Positions 16,443-25,090 of a stretch of 64,000 bases of DNA are shown here, in pieces. The DNA is from Photobacterium salinisoli. GTDB taxonomy: Bacteria > Pseudomonadota > Gammaproteobacteria > Enterobacterales > Vibrionaceae. The notes under the pieces were generated by a model. That model saw nothing but the letters and a program-made list of their open reading frames with translations, searched no databases and was not told the origin of the DNA. Location of the stretch: the NCBI RefSeq assembly GCF_003614885.1, contig NZ_QZMS01000007.1, positions 806,001 through 870,000 of the forward strand. Reading direction: 5' to 3'. A program made the translations under genes and the position numbers. The first letter of the stretch is position 1, and every line of letters begins with the position of its first letter.

Positions 16443-17633
16443 ATGAATAAATCTGACAGTCCTGGCCTGAGCTTTTCGCTGATCCTCATTCTGGGGGCAA
16501 TCGCCGCACTCACCCCGCTGGCGATTGATATGTATCTGCCTGCAATGCCAACTATCGCCAAAGATCTGGGCGTGAGCCCCAGTCTGGTGCAGGTGACCCT
16601 GACAGCGTATACCGCAGGCTTTGCCGTTGGACAGCTTATTCATGGGCCGCTTTCAGATAGCTATGGCCGGCGTCCGGTACTGATAATCGGTGTGATGTTG
16701 TTTGCACTGGCGGCAGTGGTCAGTGCAATGAGCCATAACATTAATGAACTGACCTGGATCCGTGCCGCACAAGGCTTTGCCGGGGCCTCTGCCGCTGTCA
16801 TCATTCAAGCGCTGGTGCGCGATATGTTTGAAAGGGAAGAGTTCGCCCGCACCATGTCTTTTGTCACCCTGGTGATGACAATTGCTCCTCTAGCCGCCCC
16901 AATGATGGGGGGATATTTGTCGGTCTGGTTCGGCTGGCGTTCCATTTTCTGGTTCCTGGCACTGTTTTCAGTGATTGTCATTCTGGCCGTGCTGAAAATG
17001 ATCCCTGAAACCCTGCCGGCCGAAAAAAGACTGCCGTTTCATTTGGGTTCCACACTCAGAAACTATGCGCGTATGCTGACATCAGCCCCTGCACTTGGCC
17101 TGGTGGTGAGCAGCGGCTTTTCGTTCGCGGGCATGTTCGTTTTCCTGACCGTCGGCTCTTTTGTGTACATTGATCTGTACCATGTCAGCACGGAAAACTT
17201 TGGTTTGCTGTTTGGCCTGAACGTGATCTGCCTGATTGTGATGACCACTTTAAATGGCAAGCTGGTACGCAAAATGGGCTCGCATTTTATGCTGCGTTTG
17301 GGCCTGATCATTCAACTGATTGCCGGGGCAGGACTGATCGCAGGACAAGTGTTCGAACTGGGTCTGTGGGGTGTCGTTGTTCCTGTTATGTTGCTTGTGG
17401 GTGCGATTTCTACCGTCGCCAGTAATTCAATGGCTTGTTTGTTAGCCAAGTATCCGCACATGGCGGGTACGGCTTCGTCTTTGGCTGGTACAATGCGTTT
17501 TGGCACAGGTACTGTGGTGGGCGGCATTGTGGCGGCAATGCCGGATACTACAGCCTGGCCGCTGGCAGGCACGATGGCCGCTTGTGCAGTGTTAGCCTGC
17601 TTGTTTTATTGGGGACTGGCGAAAGACGCCTGA
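16443..17633 (+). CDS. bcr: Bcr/CflA-family MFS multidrug efflux protein
   Basis: 396 residues with 12 hydrophobic helices. MFS motif A between helices 2 and 3 reads GPLSDSYGRRP, and the first helix has LTPLAIDMYLPAMP, both typical of Bcr (bicyclomycin/sulfonamide resistance, proton-driven export in E. coli). Motif C-like APLAAPMMGGYL near residue 150 supports an antiporter. Its position right after rsuA matches the E. coli neighbourhood, so I use the name, though the substrate range is not known. The next gene starts 38 bases on and may be co-transcribed. Confidence 0.9.
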   Translation: MNKSDSPGLSFSLILILGAIAALTPLAIDMYLPAMPTIAKDLGVSPSLVQVTLTAYTAGFAVGQLIHGPLSDSYGRRPVLIIGVMLFALAAVVSAMSHNINELTWIRAAQGFAGASAAVIIQALVRDMFEREEFARTMSFVTLVMTIAPLAAPMMGGYLSVWFGWRSIFWFLALFSVIVILAVLKMIPETLPAEKRLPFHLGSTLRNYARMLTSAPALGLVVSSGFSFAGMFVFLTVGSFVYIDLYHVSTENFGLLFGLNVICLIVMTTLNGKLVRKMGSHFMLRLGLIIQLIAGAGLIAGQVFELGLWGVVVPVMLLVGAISTVASNSMACLLAKYPHMAGTASSLAGTMRFGTGTVVGGIVAAMPDTTAWPLAGTMAACAVLACLFYWGLAKDA

Positions 17634-17671
17634 TACCTGTGATTGAATAAGAGTATCTGAAAGTAAATATT

Positions 17672-18328
17672 ATGGCTGTGTTTTATCAAGAGCTGAACAA
17701 ACTGGTGAATGAAGGTCTGGCTGAGTTGCAGTCTTCTGTTGCATCAGGCAAAACCCCCAATAATCCGGTGAGCGAAACGCACTTCATGAGTGCTTGGATC
17801 ACCAAAGTCATTAAACAGCAACGCTATGATCATTGTGTGGCAAAAACCCTGCTTGCCTGGCAGCAGATGGCTCGAAGTATGGGCAAGCAGGCACAACTTA
17901 AGCTTAAATTTCAACATCTTGCATGGGCGTTGTCGGGTGTGCTGAGCGACGAAGGCACTACCAGTCCGGTAAAAGCTGAGCAGCTGGAGGCCTTGTACCA
18001 TACGCTGCAGCAGCTCGATTGGGTGGTAGCGACAGAATACGAAGTGAACCGTAAAGTGACGCACCATACCGATGGTCAGGCGTCGTTGGTGGTGTGTACG
18101 AAGCAGCTAAAAGAAGCGTTTGATGAGGCTGGGGTACTGGCTAAGCCATTATCTGTTTATGTTCGCGGAAATACCCAGCAATGTATTGATTCGGCCTACC
18201 AGCAAGGATTATTACTGTACAAAGTCACTGACTATAAATCGCTGGTGAAATATCACGGGGAATATCTTCTTTATCCTGATAATGCAGGAGACTACCTTCC
18301 CGAACTCCCCACGCGAACAGCAGATTAA
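17672..18328 (+). CDS. DUF2913-like conserved hypothetical protein
   Basis: 218 residues, soluble, without signal peptide or membrane segment. I read it as a member of the DUF2913 family found in Vibrio and relatives, based on the N-terminal helical region (ELNKLVNEGLAEL) and the C-terminal LLYKVTDYKSLVKYHGEYL with YPDNAGDYLPEL. This assignment is from memory and moderate. It starts 38 bases after bcr and is followed by a good terminator, so it probably ends the bcr transcript. No function is known to me. Confidence 0.6.
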   Translation: MAVFYQELNKLVNEGLAELQSSVASGKTPNNPVSETHFMSAWITKVIKQQRYDHCVAKTLLAWQQMARSMGKQAQLKLKFQHLAWALSGVLSDEGTTSPVKAEQLEALYHTLQQLDWVVATEYEVNRKVTHHTDGQASLVVCTKQLKEAFDEAGVLAKPLSVYVRGNTQQCIDSAYQQGLLLYKVTDYKSLVKYHGEYLLYPDNAGDYLPELPTRTAD

Positions 18329-18336
18329 GAGATATC

Positions 18337-18366
18337 AAAATGCAGCGAAGTCGCTGCATTTTTTTA
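18337..18366 (+). terminator. Intrinsic terminator after the DUF2913-like gene
   Basis: Perfect stem AATGCAGCGA / TCGCTGCATT with a 2-base AG centre and a run of T (with A-run on the other side), beginning 9 bases after the stop. Confidence 0.9.
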
Positions 18367-18528
18367 TATTTATTATTCTGATCGTGGTTTGTAATCTGTG
18401 GGTTTGAATGAAGCACCGTGCGGATCTGGCCGTTTCTCTCTTGGGATTACAACTTGTGATTTGAAAGGGGCAGTATAAAATCTGGCCTGTCGCTTTTCTT
18501 ATGCTCTCCTTATTTCTCAGGAATATGT

Positions 18529-19899
18529 ATGTCGTCATCTGCTTCCCCCTTATTTGACGGAGTGTTTGTGCGTCGCCTGCTGGCGATTGCTTTTCCGATC
18601 GCTTTACAGGTTATGCTGTTTTCCAGCCGTAGTCTGGTCGATATTCTGATGCTGGGTCAGTTAAATGAGCTGGATGTGGCGGCAATTGGTATTGCTGGCC
18701 GGGCACTGTTTGTGGTCACCATTATGCTGTTCGGGGTGACGACAGGCGGGGCATTACTGGCAGCCCAGTATTGGGGGGCAGGCAATCAGCACGGGATGAA
18801 ACAGAGCGTTGCGCTGACGCTGACGATGACAACCCTGGTTGCCACTCTGGCTGCATTAGTCTTTCTCGTGCTTCCTGAGCAGGTGATCGGGTTGGCGACA
18901 AATAACCCTGAGGTGATTGCCCGGGGCGCCGAGTACCTGCAAATTACGGCTGTGAGTTTGTATGCTGTGTCGTGGGGCAGCAGTGTCTCTGTCGGTTTGC
19001 GGGCGATGCATCAGCCTGGAATCAGCACGCTGTTCAGTGCTGTGGGTATTACGCTTAATCTGTTTCTTAACTGGGTACTGATTTTCGGTAATCTGGGGAT
19101 GCCGGCTTATGGCATTGCCGGTGCTGCTTGGGCAACGGCCATCAGCGGTCTGGTCGAAATCGCCTTGTTATTCAGTTATCTGCACCTTAAGGATCACCCG
19201 ATTGCGCTGCGCTGGTCGCTGTTTCCTGAAGTGCTTAATGCTCAGATGATAAATCGCTTTCTGAAACTGTCGTTGCCAACCACCTTTAACCACCTTGCCT
19301 GGTCTGGCGGGATTTTCATGTATCACGTCATTATCGGGCAGGCTGGTGTCGATGGTTTGGTGGCCTTATCTGTAATGACGCCTATTGAGTCACTGGCGCT
19401 GGCGTTGCTGATTGGTATATCCAATGCGTCAGCAGTGCTGATTGGCAATCAATTGGGCGGCAGTAATATGGCGCAGGCTTACCGGCAGGCCTGGGCCGTC
19501 ACTGTGATCAATTTTGGCTTTGCTGTGGTCACGGCAGGGCTCATGTTCCTGATTCGCGATCCTGTGCTGGATTTGTTTGCTGCCATGACGCCGGAAACCC
19601 GGGATCTGACCGAGCATTTCTTCATGATTTTCTGCGTCGGCATGATAGTGAAAAGCCTGCCGATGACCATGATAGTGGGGGTGTTACGGGCTGGCGGTGA
19701 TATTCGTTTCTGCTTTTATCAGGATATTGCAGCGCAATGGATGATAGGGATCCCACTGACCGCATTTTGTGCCTTTGTGCTGAAACTGCCGCTGGAATGG
19801 GTATACGCCATGCTGGTATTAGAAGAAGTGGTGAAAATTATTGGTTCCAGCATACGTATCCGCTCAAAAGCCTGGATGAATAATCTGGTGGCCGGCTAA
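18529..19899 (+). CDS. MATE-family efflux transporter
   Basis: 456 residues with 12 predicted helices in two homologous halves. The first helix region PIALQVMLFSSRSLVDILMLGQL and the matching GGALLAAQYWGAGN are MATE features (NorM/DinF group), and the second half repeats them with MTPIESLALALLIGISNASAVLIGNQLG. It would export cationic compounds using Na+ or H+. The ATG at 18529 gives a short cytoplasmic start. Single gene; a small GC hairpin (AAAGGC/GCCTTT, 19945-19965) lies after it. Confidence 0.9.
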   Translation: MSSSASPLFDGVFVRRLLAIAFPIALQVMLFSSRSLVDILMLGQLNELDVAAIGIAGRALFVVTIMLFGVTTGGALLAAQYWGAGNQHGMKQSVALTLTMTTLVATLAALVFLVLPEQVIGLATNNPEVIARGAEYLQITAVSLYAVSWGSSVSVGLRAMHQPGISTLFSAVGITLNLFLNWVLIFGNLGMPAYGIAGAAWATAISGLVEIALLFSYLHLKDHPIALRWSLFPEVLNAQMINRFLKLSLPTTFNHLAWSGGIFMYHVIIGQAGVDGLVALSVMTPIESLALALLIGISNASAVLIGNQLGGSNMAQAYRQAWAVTVINFGFAVVTAGLMFLIRDPVLDLFAAMTPETRDLTEHFFMIFCVGMIVKSLPMTMIVGVLRAGGDIRFCFYQDIAAQWMIGIPLTAFCAFVLKLPLEWVYAMLVLEEVVKIIGSSIRIRSKAWMNNLVAG

Positions 19900-19944
19900 T
19901 AACAGCCTGCTTTGTCGCTGAATATCGCACGGAGCAGAGTGTGG

Positions 19945-19965
19945 AAAGGCGCAGCCGTGCCTTTT
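19945..19965 (+). terminator. Probable weak terminator after the MATE gene
   Basis: AAAGGC, 8-base loop, GCCTTTT, 46 bases after the stop codon. The stem is short (6 bp). Confidence 0.45.
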
Positions 19966-20151
19966 AACTTAATTGTGAGAAGGCGTGCCAAATGGAAAGG
20001 TCTTCTTCAACTGATTGTTAAGTATTGAAAAATGGCATTAAAGACAGAATAAGCAGACAGAGTCCGGCCGGATCACTGTACTAGAATTATCCATGACAGA
20101 TACGACTTCCGTTTAGCATCTTTGATCTTATGTCTTTGACCGGAGTGAACC

Positions 20152-20988
20152 ATGGCTGATCTTTTTGGGTTTGATGCCTTTTCACCGAAGCAAATCGCTG
20201 AAAAAGTGGACAGTATAGGCGTGATTAAAGCCCGCCTGCCACTGTTGTCTATGGTTATGCTGGGTATACTTGCGGGGGCCTTTATTGGCTTGGGAGCCTT
20301 GTACTTCGTGGTGATCAAGTCTGACGCGAGTCTGGGTTTTGGCACCAGTCAGATGTTGGGGGGCATCGCATTCTCACTGGGGCTGTTGCTGGTGGTGGTC
20401 GCAGGTGCTGAGCTGTTTACCGGTAATAACTTACTGGCGATGGCCTGGGCAGACAAAAAGATTTCGACGGCTGAGTTGCTGACGAACTGGCTGGTGGTAT
20501 GCGGTTCAAACTTTATCGGGGCAGCGGGCCTGGCTGTTTTGGTGTATGCATCGGGGCATACAGAATTGAATCACGGGCTAATTGCGGAGCGTTATCTGCA
20601 GATTGCTGAAGTAAAATGCAGCTTACCGTTCTGGAGCGCATTTTTCCGAGGTGTGTTGTGTAACATTCTGGTTTGTATGGCGATCTGGATGGCAATGGCC
20701 GGGCGAAGCGTTTTTGATAAAGCGGTCGCAATTGTTTTTCCGATATCCGCATTCGTCGCGGCGGGCTTTGAGCATAGTATTGCGAATATGTTTTTCATTC
20801 CATTAGCCATGTTAATTCAGGCCTTTTCCGAAACGGCTGACGTGTCTGGCTCGGTGGGCTGGTTGGGTCTTATCTATAACCTGATCCCTGTCATTCTGGG
20901 GAATCTGGTGGGCGGAAGTGTCTTAGTTGGCCTGGTGTATTATGTGATTTACCTGAGAAAGCCGGTATCTGCTCAGAATAAAGAGTAA
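20152..20988 (+). CDS. Formate/nitrite transporter family channel (FocA/FdhC-like)
   Basis: 278 residues with six membrane helices in the FNT fold. Family landmarks are GAELFTGNNLLA (end of helix 3) and GFEHSIANMFFIP, which carries the central conserved His of the FNT pore. Since the next gene is a formate dehydrogenase, formate is the likely substrate rather than nitrite. Ribosome site GGAG 9 bases before ATG. The gap to the dehydrogenase is about 100 bases and no terminator is seen in it, so one transcript is likely. I found no FNR or NarP-type site I would defend in front. Confidence 0.9.
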   Translation: MADLFGFDAFSPKQIAEKVDSIGVIKARLPLLSMVMLGILAGAFIGLGALYFVVIKSDASLGFGTSQMLGGIAFSLGLLLVVVAGAELFTGNNLLAMAWADKKISTAELLTNWLVVCGSNFIGAAGLAVLVYASGHTELNHGLIAERYLQIAEVKCSLPFWSAFFRGVLCNILVCMAIWMAMAGRSVFDKAVAIVFPISAFVAAGFEHSIANMFFIPLAMLIQAFSETADVSGSVGWLGLIYNLIPVILGNLVGGSVLVGLVYYVIYLRKPVSAQNKE

Positions 20989-21087
20989 CGAGTGTTTAAG
21001 AGAGAAAAGGGAGAATAGTGTACCGGCGTTAATCCGCTTCGTGCTGGATTGCTATACTCAATGCCAGAACCCGTTGATTGATTGTTG

Positions 21088-23184
21088 ATGGTAATGGCTT
21101 CTTCAAGAGTGAAAACAGTCTGTCCTTTTTGTGGTGTCGGTTGCGGGATCAATCTGAAAATGGATGAACAGGGCAACCTGACTGGGGTTGAACCTCAGCA
21201 AAGTCATCCAGTGAGCCGCGGAAAGCTGTGTGAAAAAGGCTGGAGCACGGCCTATGCGATTCGACCTGAAAACCGGATTATTGAGCCGCTGAAGCGGATA
21301 CATGATCGTTTCTATCCCATCAGTTGGGATCAGGCATTGAATGAAATCAGTGAGGCAATAAGGGATATTCAGGCTGAGTCCGGCCCTGATGCTGTGGGGG
21401 TTATCAGCAGCGCACGCGCAACCAATGAAGATAACTATGCCGCTCAAAAATTTGCCCGAGTCGTCCTGAAGACCAACAACATTGATCATTGTGCCCGTAT
21501 TTGCCACAGCCCCACGGTTGCCGGGTTAAAACAAACCTTAGGCTCCGGTGCGATGACTAATAGCACCAAAGATATTTTCGAAACCGAGCTGATTGTCGTG
21601 ATCGGTGCGGATCCGACGGAAAATCACAGTGTTTTGGGCGGGCAGGTGATTGAAGCCCGGCTAAGAGGGGCGAAATTGGTGGTCATTGATCCCCGAGTGA
21701 CCCGGCTGGCTAAAATGGCGGATCTGCACCTTCAACTCAAACCGGGCAGTAACATCGCGCTCATCAATGCGATGTTGCACGTTCTTATCAAACAAAAGCT
21801 GTATGACGCGTCTTTTATCAGTCAGCGCTGTGAAGGTTTTGAAGCCCTTGCACGCAGTGTAGAGACAATCACGCCTGAGCTGGCTGAACTGAGTACAGGC
21901 ATCAGCGCAGCCAAAATCCGGGCAGTCGCGGAACTCTATGGTCAGGCCAAAAACGCCATGATTCTGTACGGCATGGGAATTACCCAGTTTGTCAGCGGGA
22001 CGTCGAATGTCATTGTACTGTCTAATCTGGCTTTGGTTTGTGGTCAGATTGGTCGTCCCGGTACCGGTATCAATCCGTTACGCGGGCAGAATAATGTGCA
22101 GGGCGCATGCGATATGGGCTGCCTGCCGAATGTATATCCTGGCTATCAGGCCGTTGAGGATACCTCTGCGCAAGACAAGTTTGCACAAGCCTGGGGAGAG
22201 CCGGTCGCTACCCGGCTAGGGCTGACTTCGCTGGGAATGACTAAAGCGGCACTGGCCGGTGACTTTCGTGGTTTAATTTTATTCGGCGAAGATCCGGTAG
22301 TGACTGATCCTGATCAGAATCATGTCCGCGTGGCCATGAAGAAAATGGACTTGCTGGTGGTTGCTGAATTGACGATGACGGAGACAGCCAAGCTGGCAGA
22401 TTACATTTTGCCAGCGGCATCCTTTGCGGAAAAAGACGGTTCTTTTACTAACTGCGAGCGGCGGGTACAGCATATTGCTCAGGCTGTGCAGCCACCGGGT
22501 TCAGCGATGGGCGACTGGCAATGGTTAAAGGCATTGGCTGAGAAATTAGGCAGCCATGCGCTCAGCTGGACAAACAGTGAGGCTGTGTTCGATGAGATGA
22601 CCTCGCTGACGCCGTCTTATCAGGGAATGAGCTATTCAGGAATTGAGCTGGCTCATGGTTTACAGTGGCCCTGCAATCAGGATGCACCGCAAGGAACGGC
22701 TATATTACATCAAACGACTTTTCCTATTGGTAAGGCACGACTGATCCCGGTACACCAGATTGATATTGATGAAATGGCCGACGAACAATATCCATTCATC
22801 CTGACAACAAACCGGCTCTCTTGTCATTACGGTTGTGGTTCGATGACCCGGAAATCTCCCTTGCTGGAACGGGAAACACCAGTGGGACTGCTTTTCATCA
22901 ACCCGGAAGATGCCAGGACGCTGAATATTCAGCGTTTCTCGCCAGTGGGGATTCGTTCTCGTCGGGGCTATGTCGAGACTCGCGCTATGATCACCGATGA
23001 CGTTCCTCCGGGCCTGGTGGCTATGCCATACCATTTCAAAGAAGCACCGTCGAATCAACTGACCAATACCGCGCAGGATCCAATCACGAAAATGCCTGAG
23101 CTGAAAGCATGTGCCGTATCTGTAGTGCCATTACCCCCGGGGCAAGCGCCTAAAGATATAGAGCAATTATTGGAGGGGATGTAA
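21088..23184 (+). CDS. Formate dehydrogenase catalytic subunit (molybdopterin, cysteine type)
   Basis: About 699 residues; ATG 21088 or ATG 21094 are both possible, the ribosome site being weak. The N-terminus has one 4Fe-4S site (C-P-F-C-G-V-G-C at 12-19, then GKLCEKG). The active-site segment reads CARICHSPTVAG with TGC cysteine where E. coli FdhF has selenocysteine, and TNSTKDIFE follows. The C-terminal molybdopterin-binding part includes LTTNRLSCHYGCGSMTRKSPLL. The length (E. coli FdhF 715) means it lacks the N-terminal ferredoxin-like extension of NAD-linked FdhA, so electrons must leave through partner proteins. The two downstream genes look like those partners: 1 base, then an 8-base overlap. 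Confidence 0.9.
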   Translation: MVMASSRVKTVCPFCGVGCGINLKMDEQGNLTGVEPQQSHPVSRGKLCEKGWSTAYAIRPENRIIEPLKRIHDRFYPISWDQALNEISEAIRDIQAESGPDAVGVISSARATNEDNYAAQKFARVVLKTNNIDHCARICHSPTVAGLKQTLGSGAMTNSTKDIFETELIVVIGADPTENHSVLGGQVIEARLRGAKLVVIDPRVTRLAKMADLHLQLKPGSNIALINAMLHVLIKQKLYDASFISQRCEGFEALARSVETITPELAELSTGISAAKIRAVAELYGQAKNAMILYGMGITQFVSGTSNVIVLSNLALVCGQIGRPGTGINPLRGQNNVQGACDMGCLPNVYPGYQAVEDTSAQDKFAQAWGEPVATRLGLTSLGMTKAALAGDFRGLILFGEDPVVTDPDQNHVRVAMKKMDLLVVAELTMTETAKLADYILPAASFAEKDGSFTNCERRVQHIAQAVQPPGSAMGDWQWLKALAEKLGSHALSWTNSEAVFDEMTSLTPSYQGMSYSGIELAHGLQWPCNQDAPQGTAILHQTTFPIGKARLIPVHQIDIDEMADEQYPFILTTNRLSCHYGCGSMTRKSPLLERETPVGLLFINPEDARTLNIQRFSPVGIRSRRGYVETRAMITDDVPPGLVAMPYHFKEAPSNQLTNTAQDPITKMPELKACAVSVVPLPPGQAPKDIEQLLEGM

Positions 23185-23185
23185 G

Positions 23186-24214
23186 ATGCGGCAGTATTTA
23201 CTTCACTCACTTCAGGATCTGCAAGCGCACCTATCCCAGACCCGTCAGCTGTATCAGGTCGTTGATAAGGGGGGGGAATCCTATTGGCAGTCTGAAGTTC
23301 AAGCCCCATTTCCCCCACTGAGTCAGCAGAGACCGTTGAGTTCAGCCAAAAGCTTTTTCTTTGCCGAACAGGAGACCTTATATGTCTTCGATGGCCAGTT
23401 TTTTCGTGAGACCATTTATAAACCGGAACCTTTTGTATTGTTCGGGGTTCAGAGTTGCGATCTGATGGCAATTCACTATCAGGACATATTTTTCGAACAG
23501 GATCCTTATTATCAGGCTCGGCGGCAACAAGCCTTGTTGGTTGGCGTGGATTGTGTTCTACCTTGTCAGAATGGATTTTGCAATCTGGTCGATGCCGGAC
23601 CGGGAGTCAGAGATAGCACGGCCGATCTGATTTTGCATCCGCTGGAAGATGATTGCTGGTTATTGATTGTGGTGACAGATTCTGGTAATGCCGCCTTGCA
23701 GGGGCTGGTGCTGACACCTGCAACAAGTCGGGATAAAAATTTACGCTGGGACAACCTTACTCACTGTGAACAGCAGTTCGACGATCACTCTTATATTCCG
23801 GAAGGCATTGAAAAACTCAATCGTGGCCAAGTGTCCGATGAGTTCTGGCAACAGGTCGCAATACAGTGCATTGCTTGTTCCGGTTGCACCACCTTGTGTC
23901 CGACCTGCTCTTGTTATGGCACACAAAATCAGGCTGTGTCGCAAGACGACTCTGATAAGCTGTCGACTCAGGCCCGCCAGGTACGCTTCTGGGATTCTTG
24001 TTTATACGAAGGGTTTCAGCGTGAGGCCAGTTTCCATAATCCCGCAGAGCAGGCCGGCGAAAGAGTGAAGCGTTTTTGGTACCACAAATTCAGTGATGAT
24101 TATTTGCCTGAATTTGGTCGGTATGGCTGCATCGGTTGTGGGCGGTGTGAGCAGACTTGCCCGGGTGTTATAGGGGTGCATTCGGTCATGAAAAGGATAG
24201 TGAAAGATGCATAG
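23186..24214 (+). CDS. 4Fe-4S dicluster electron-transfer subunit (HydB/AsrA-like)
   Basis: 342 residues, soluble. An N-terminal domain of unknown fold with the pattern VLFGVQSCDLMAIHYQD resembles the beta subunit of sulfhydrogenase and anaerobic sulfite reductase A. The C-terminal part holds two ferredoxin clusters: CIACSGCTTLCPTC near residue 227 and GCIGCGRCEQTCPG near 315. Further conserved Cys residues (CVLPCQNGFC) lie in the middle. In relatives this subunit passes electrons between the catalytic subunit and a flavoprotein. Position between formate dehydrogenase and the HydG/AsrB-like gene fits that role. ATG 23186 follows the previous stop by 1 base. Confidence 0.85.
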   Translation: MRQYLLHSLQDLQAHLSQTRQLYQVVDKGGESYWQSEVQAPFPPLSQQRPLSSAKSFFFAEQETLYVFDGQFFRETIYKPEPFVLFGVQSCDLMAIHYQDIFFEQDPYYQARRQQALLVGVDCVLPCQNGFCNLVDAGPGVRDSTADLILHPLEDDCWLLIVVTDSGNAALQGLVLTPATSRDKNLRWDNLTHCEQQFDDHSYIPEGIEKLNRGQVSDEFWQQVAIQCIACSGCTTLCPTCSCYGTQNQAVSQDDSDKLSTQARQVRFWDSCLYEGFQREASFHNPAEQAGERVKRFWYHKFSDDYLPEFGRYGCIGCGRCEQTCPGVIGVHSVMKRIVKDA

Positions 24215-25055
24215 TCTCACGCCAACAGCTGTTCGTCTGATCGACTTTTATGATGATGGTGAGCACGCCCGCCATTTCACATTTCGTTTGTTGGACACGG
24301 CAACTCAAACCACGAAAGTGCAGCAAGACTGGATGAGGGCGAAAACAGGACAGTTTTTCATGCTCTGTCTGCCTTCTGTCGGAGAAGCACCGTTTACTTT
24401 TACACAACTTCCTGATCAACATGGGACTTTTCGGGCGCTGGTCCGAAGGATGGGCAGTGTTACTTCAGCATTGTTTGAGCTTGAAGTAGGGCAGATCCTC
24501 GGAGCTAAAGGGCCTTACGGTAAAGGCTGGCCCATGGAGAAAGTGTGTCATAAAAGGGTACTGGTTGTGGGTGGGGGCTGCGGCCTGGCACCTTTAGTCG
24601 GGGTGGTGAATCAGCTCGTTGAACAACAAAGTTACACCCAACTGATGGTAGTGTATGGGGCTCGCAGCCGTCAGGCGAAGATGCTGACGCCGGAGCGCAG
24701 GTCTTGGCAGCAGGTCATCCCAGTTTTCAACATGATTGAAGATGGTGACATCGAACAGGGTGAAAATGAATCAGGCGGTACACCGGTCGATATCCTTGCC
24801 ACGGTGCTCAGCCAGTTTGATGAAGGTCCGGACGTGGTGCTGCTGGCCGGTCCGCAAGCAATGATGTTTGCGGTGGCAAAGCATCTGGTTGCCAGCGGTG
24901 TGTCTGAACAGGCCATTTATCTGTCGATAGAGCGTCGCATGCACTGCGGGGTCAGAACCTGCGGGCACTGTTACCTGAAGGACAAGTATGTGTGTTCTGA
25001 TGGCCCTACTTTTCGCTGGGATGTCTTGAAACAGTACATCTCAGAGAGTTCTTAA
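24207..25055 (+). CDS. FAD/NAD(P)-binding oxidoreductase subunit (HydG/AsrB-like)
   Basis: 282 residues. A ferredoxin-NADP+ reductase fold: FAD domain with FFMLCLPSVGEAPFTFT, where the usual RxYS motif is replaced by the APFT form of the HydG/AsrB branch, then GAKGPYGKGWP, and the NAD(P) domain with VVGGGCGLAPLVGVV. Near the C-terminus CGVRTCGHCYLKDKYVC holds four cysteines for a 2Fe-2S cluster, as in dihydroorotate dehydrogenase PyrK, AsrB and HydG. It would exchange electrons between NAD(P) and the Fe-S subunit before it. It overlaps that gene by 8 bases, so a three-subunit NAD(P)-coupled formate dehydrogenase is a reasonable model. Confidence 0.85.
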   Translation: MHSLTPTAVRLIDFYDDGEHARHFTFRLLDTATQTTKVQQDWMRAKTGQFFMLCLPSVGEAPFTFTQLPDQHGTFRALVRRMGSVTSALFELEVGQILGAKGPYGKGWPMEKVCHKRVLVVGGGCGLAPLVGVVNQLVEQQSYTQLMVVYGARSRQAKMLTPERRSWQQVIPVFNMIEDGDIEQGENESGGTPVDILATVLSQFDEGPDVVLLAGPQAMMFAVAKHLVASGVSEQAIYLSIERRMHCGVRTCGHCYLKDKYVCSDGPTFRWDVLKQYISESS

Positions 25056-25090
25056 ATCGCGTACACACTATTGTCCGGACCTGTTGCTGG

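Noticed and set aside
19900..20151. FNR site before the formate channel
   Set aside because: Only isolated TTGAT half-sites are present; no TTGAT-N4-ATCAA arrangement was found.
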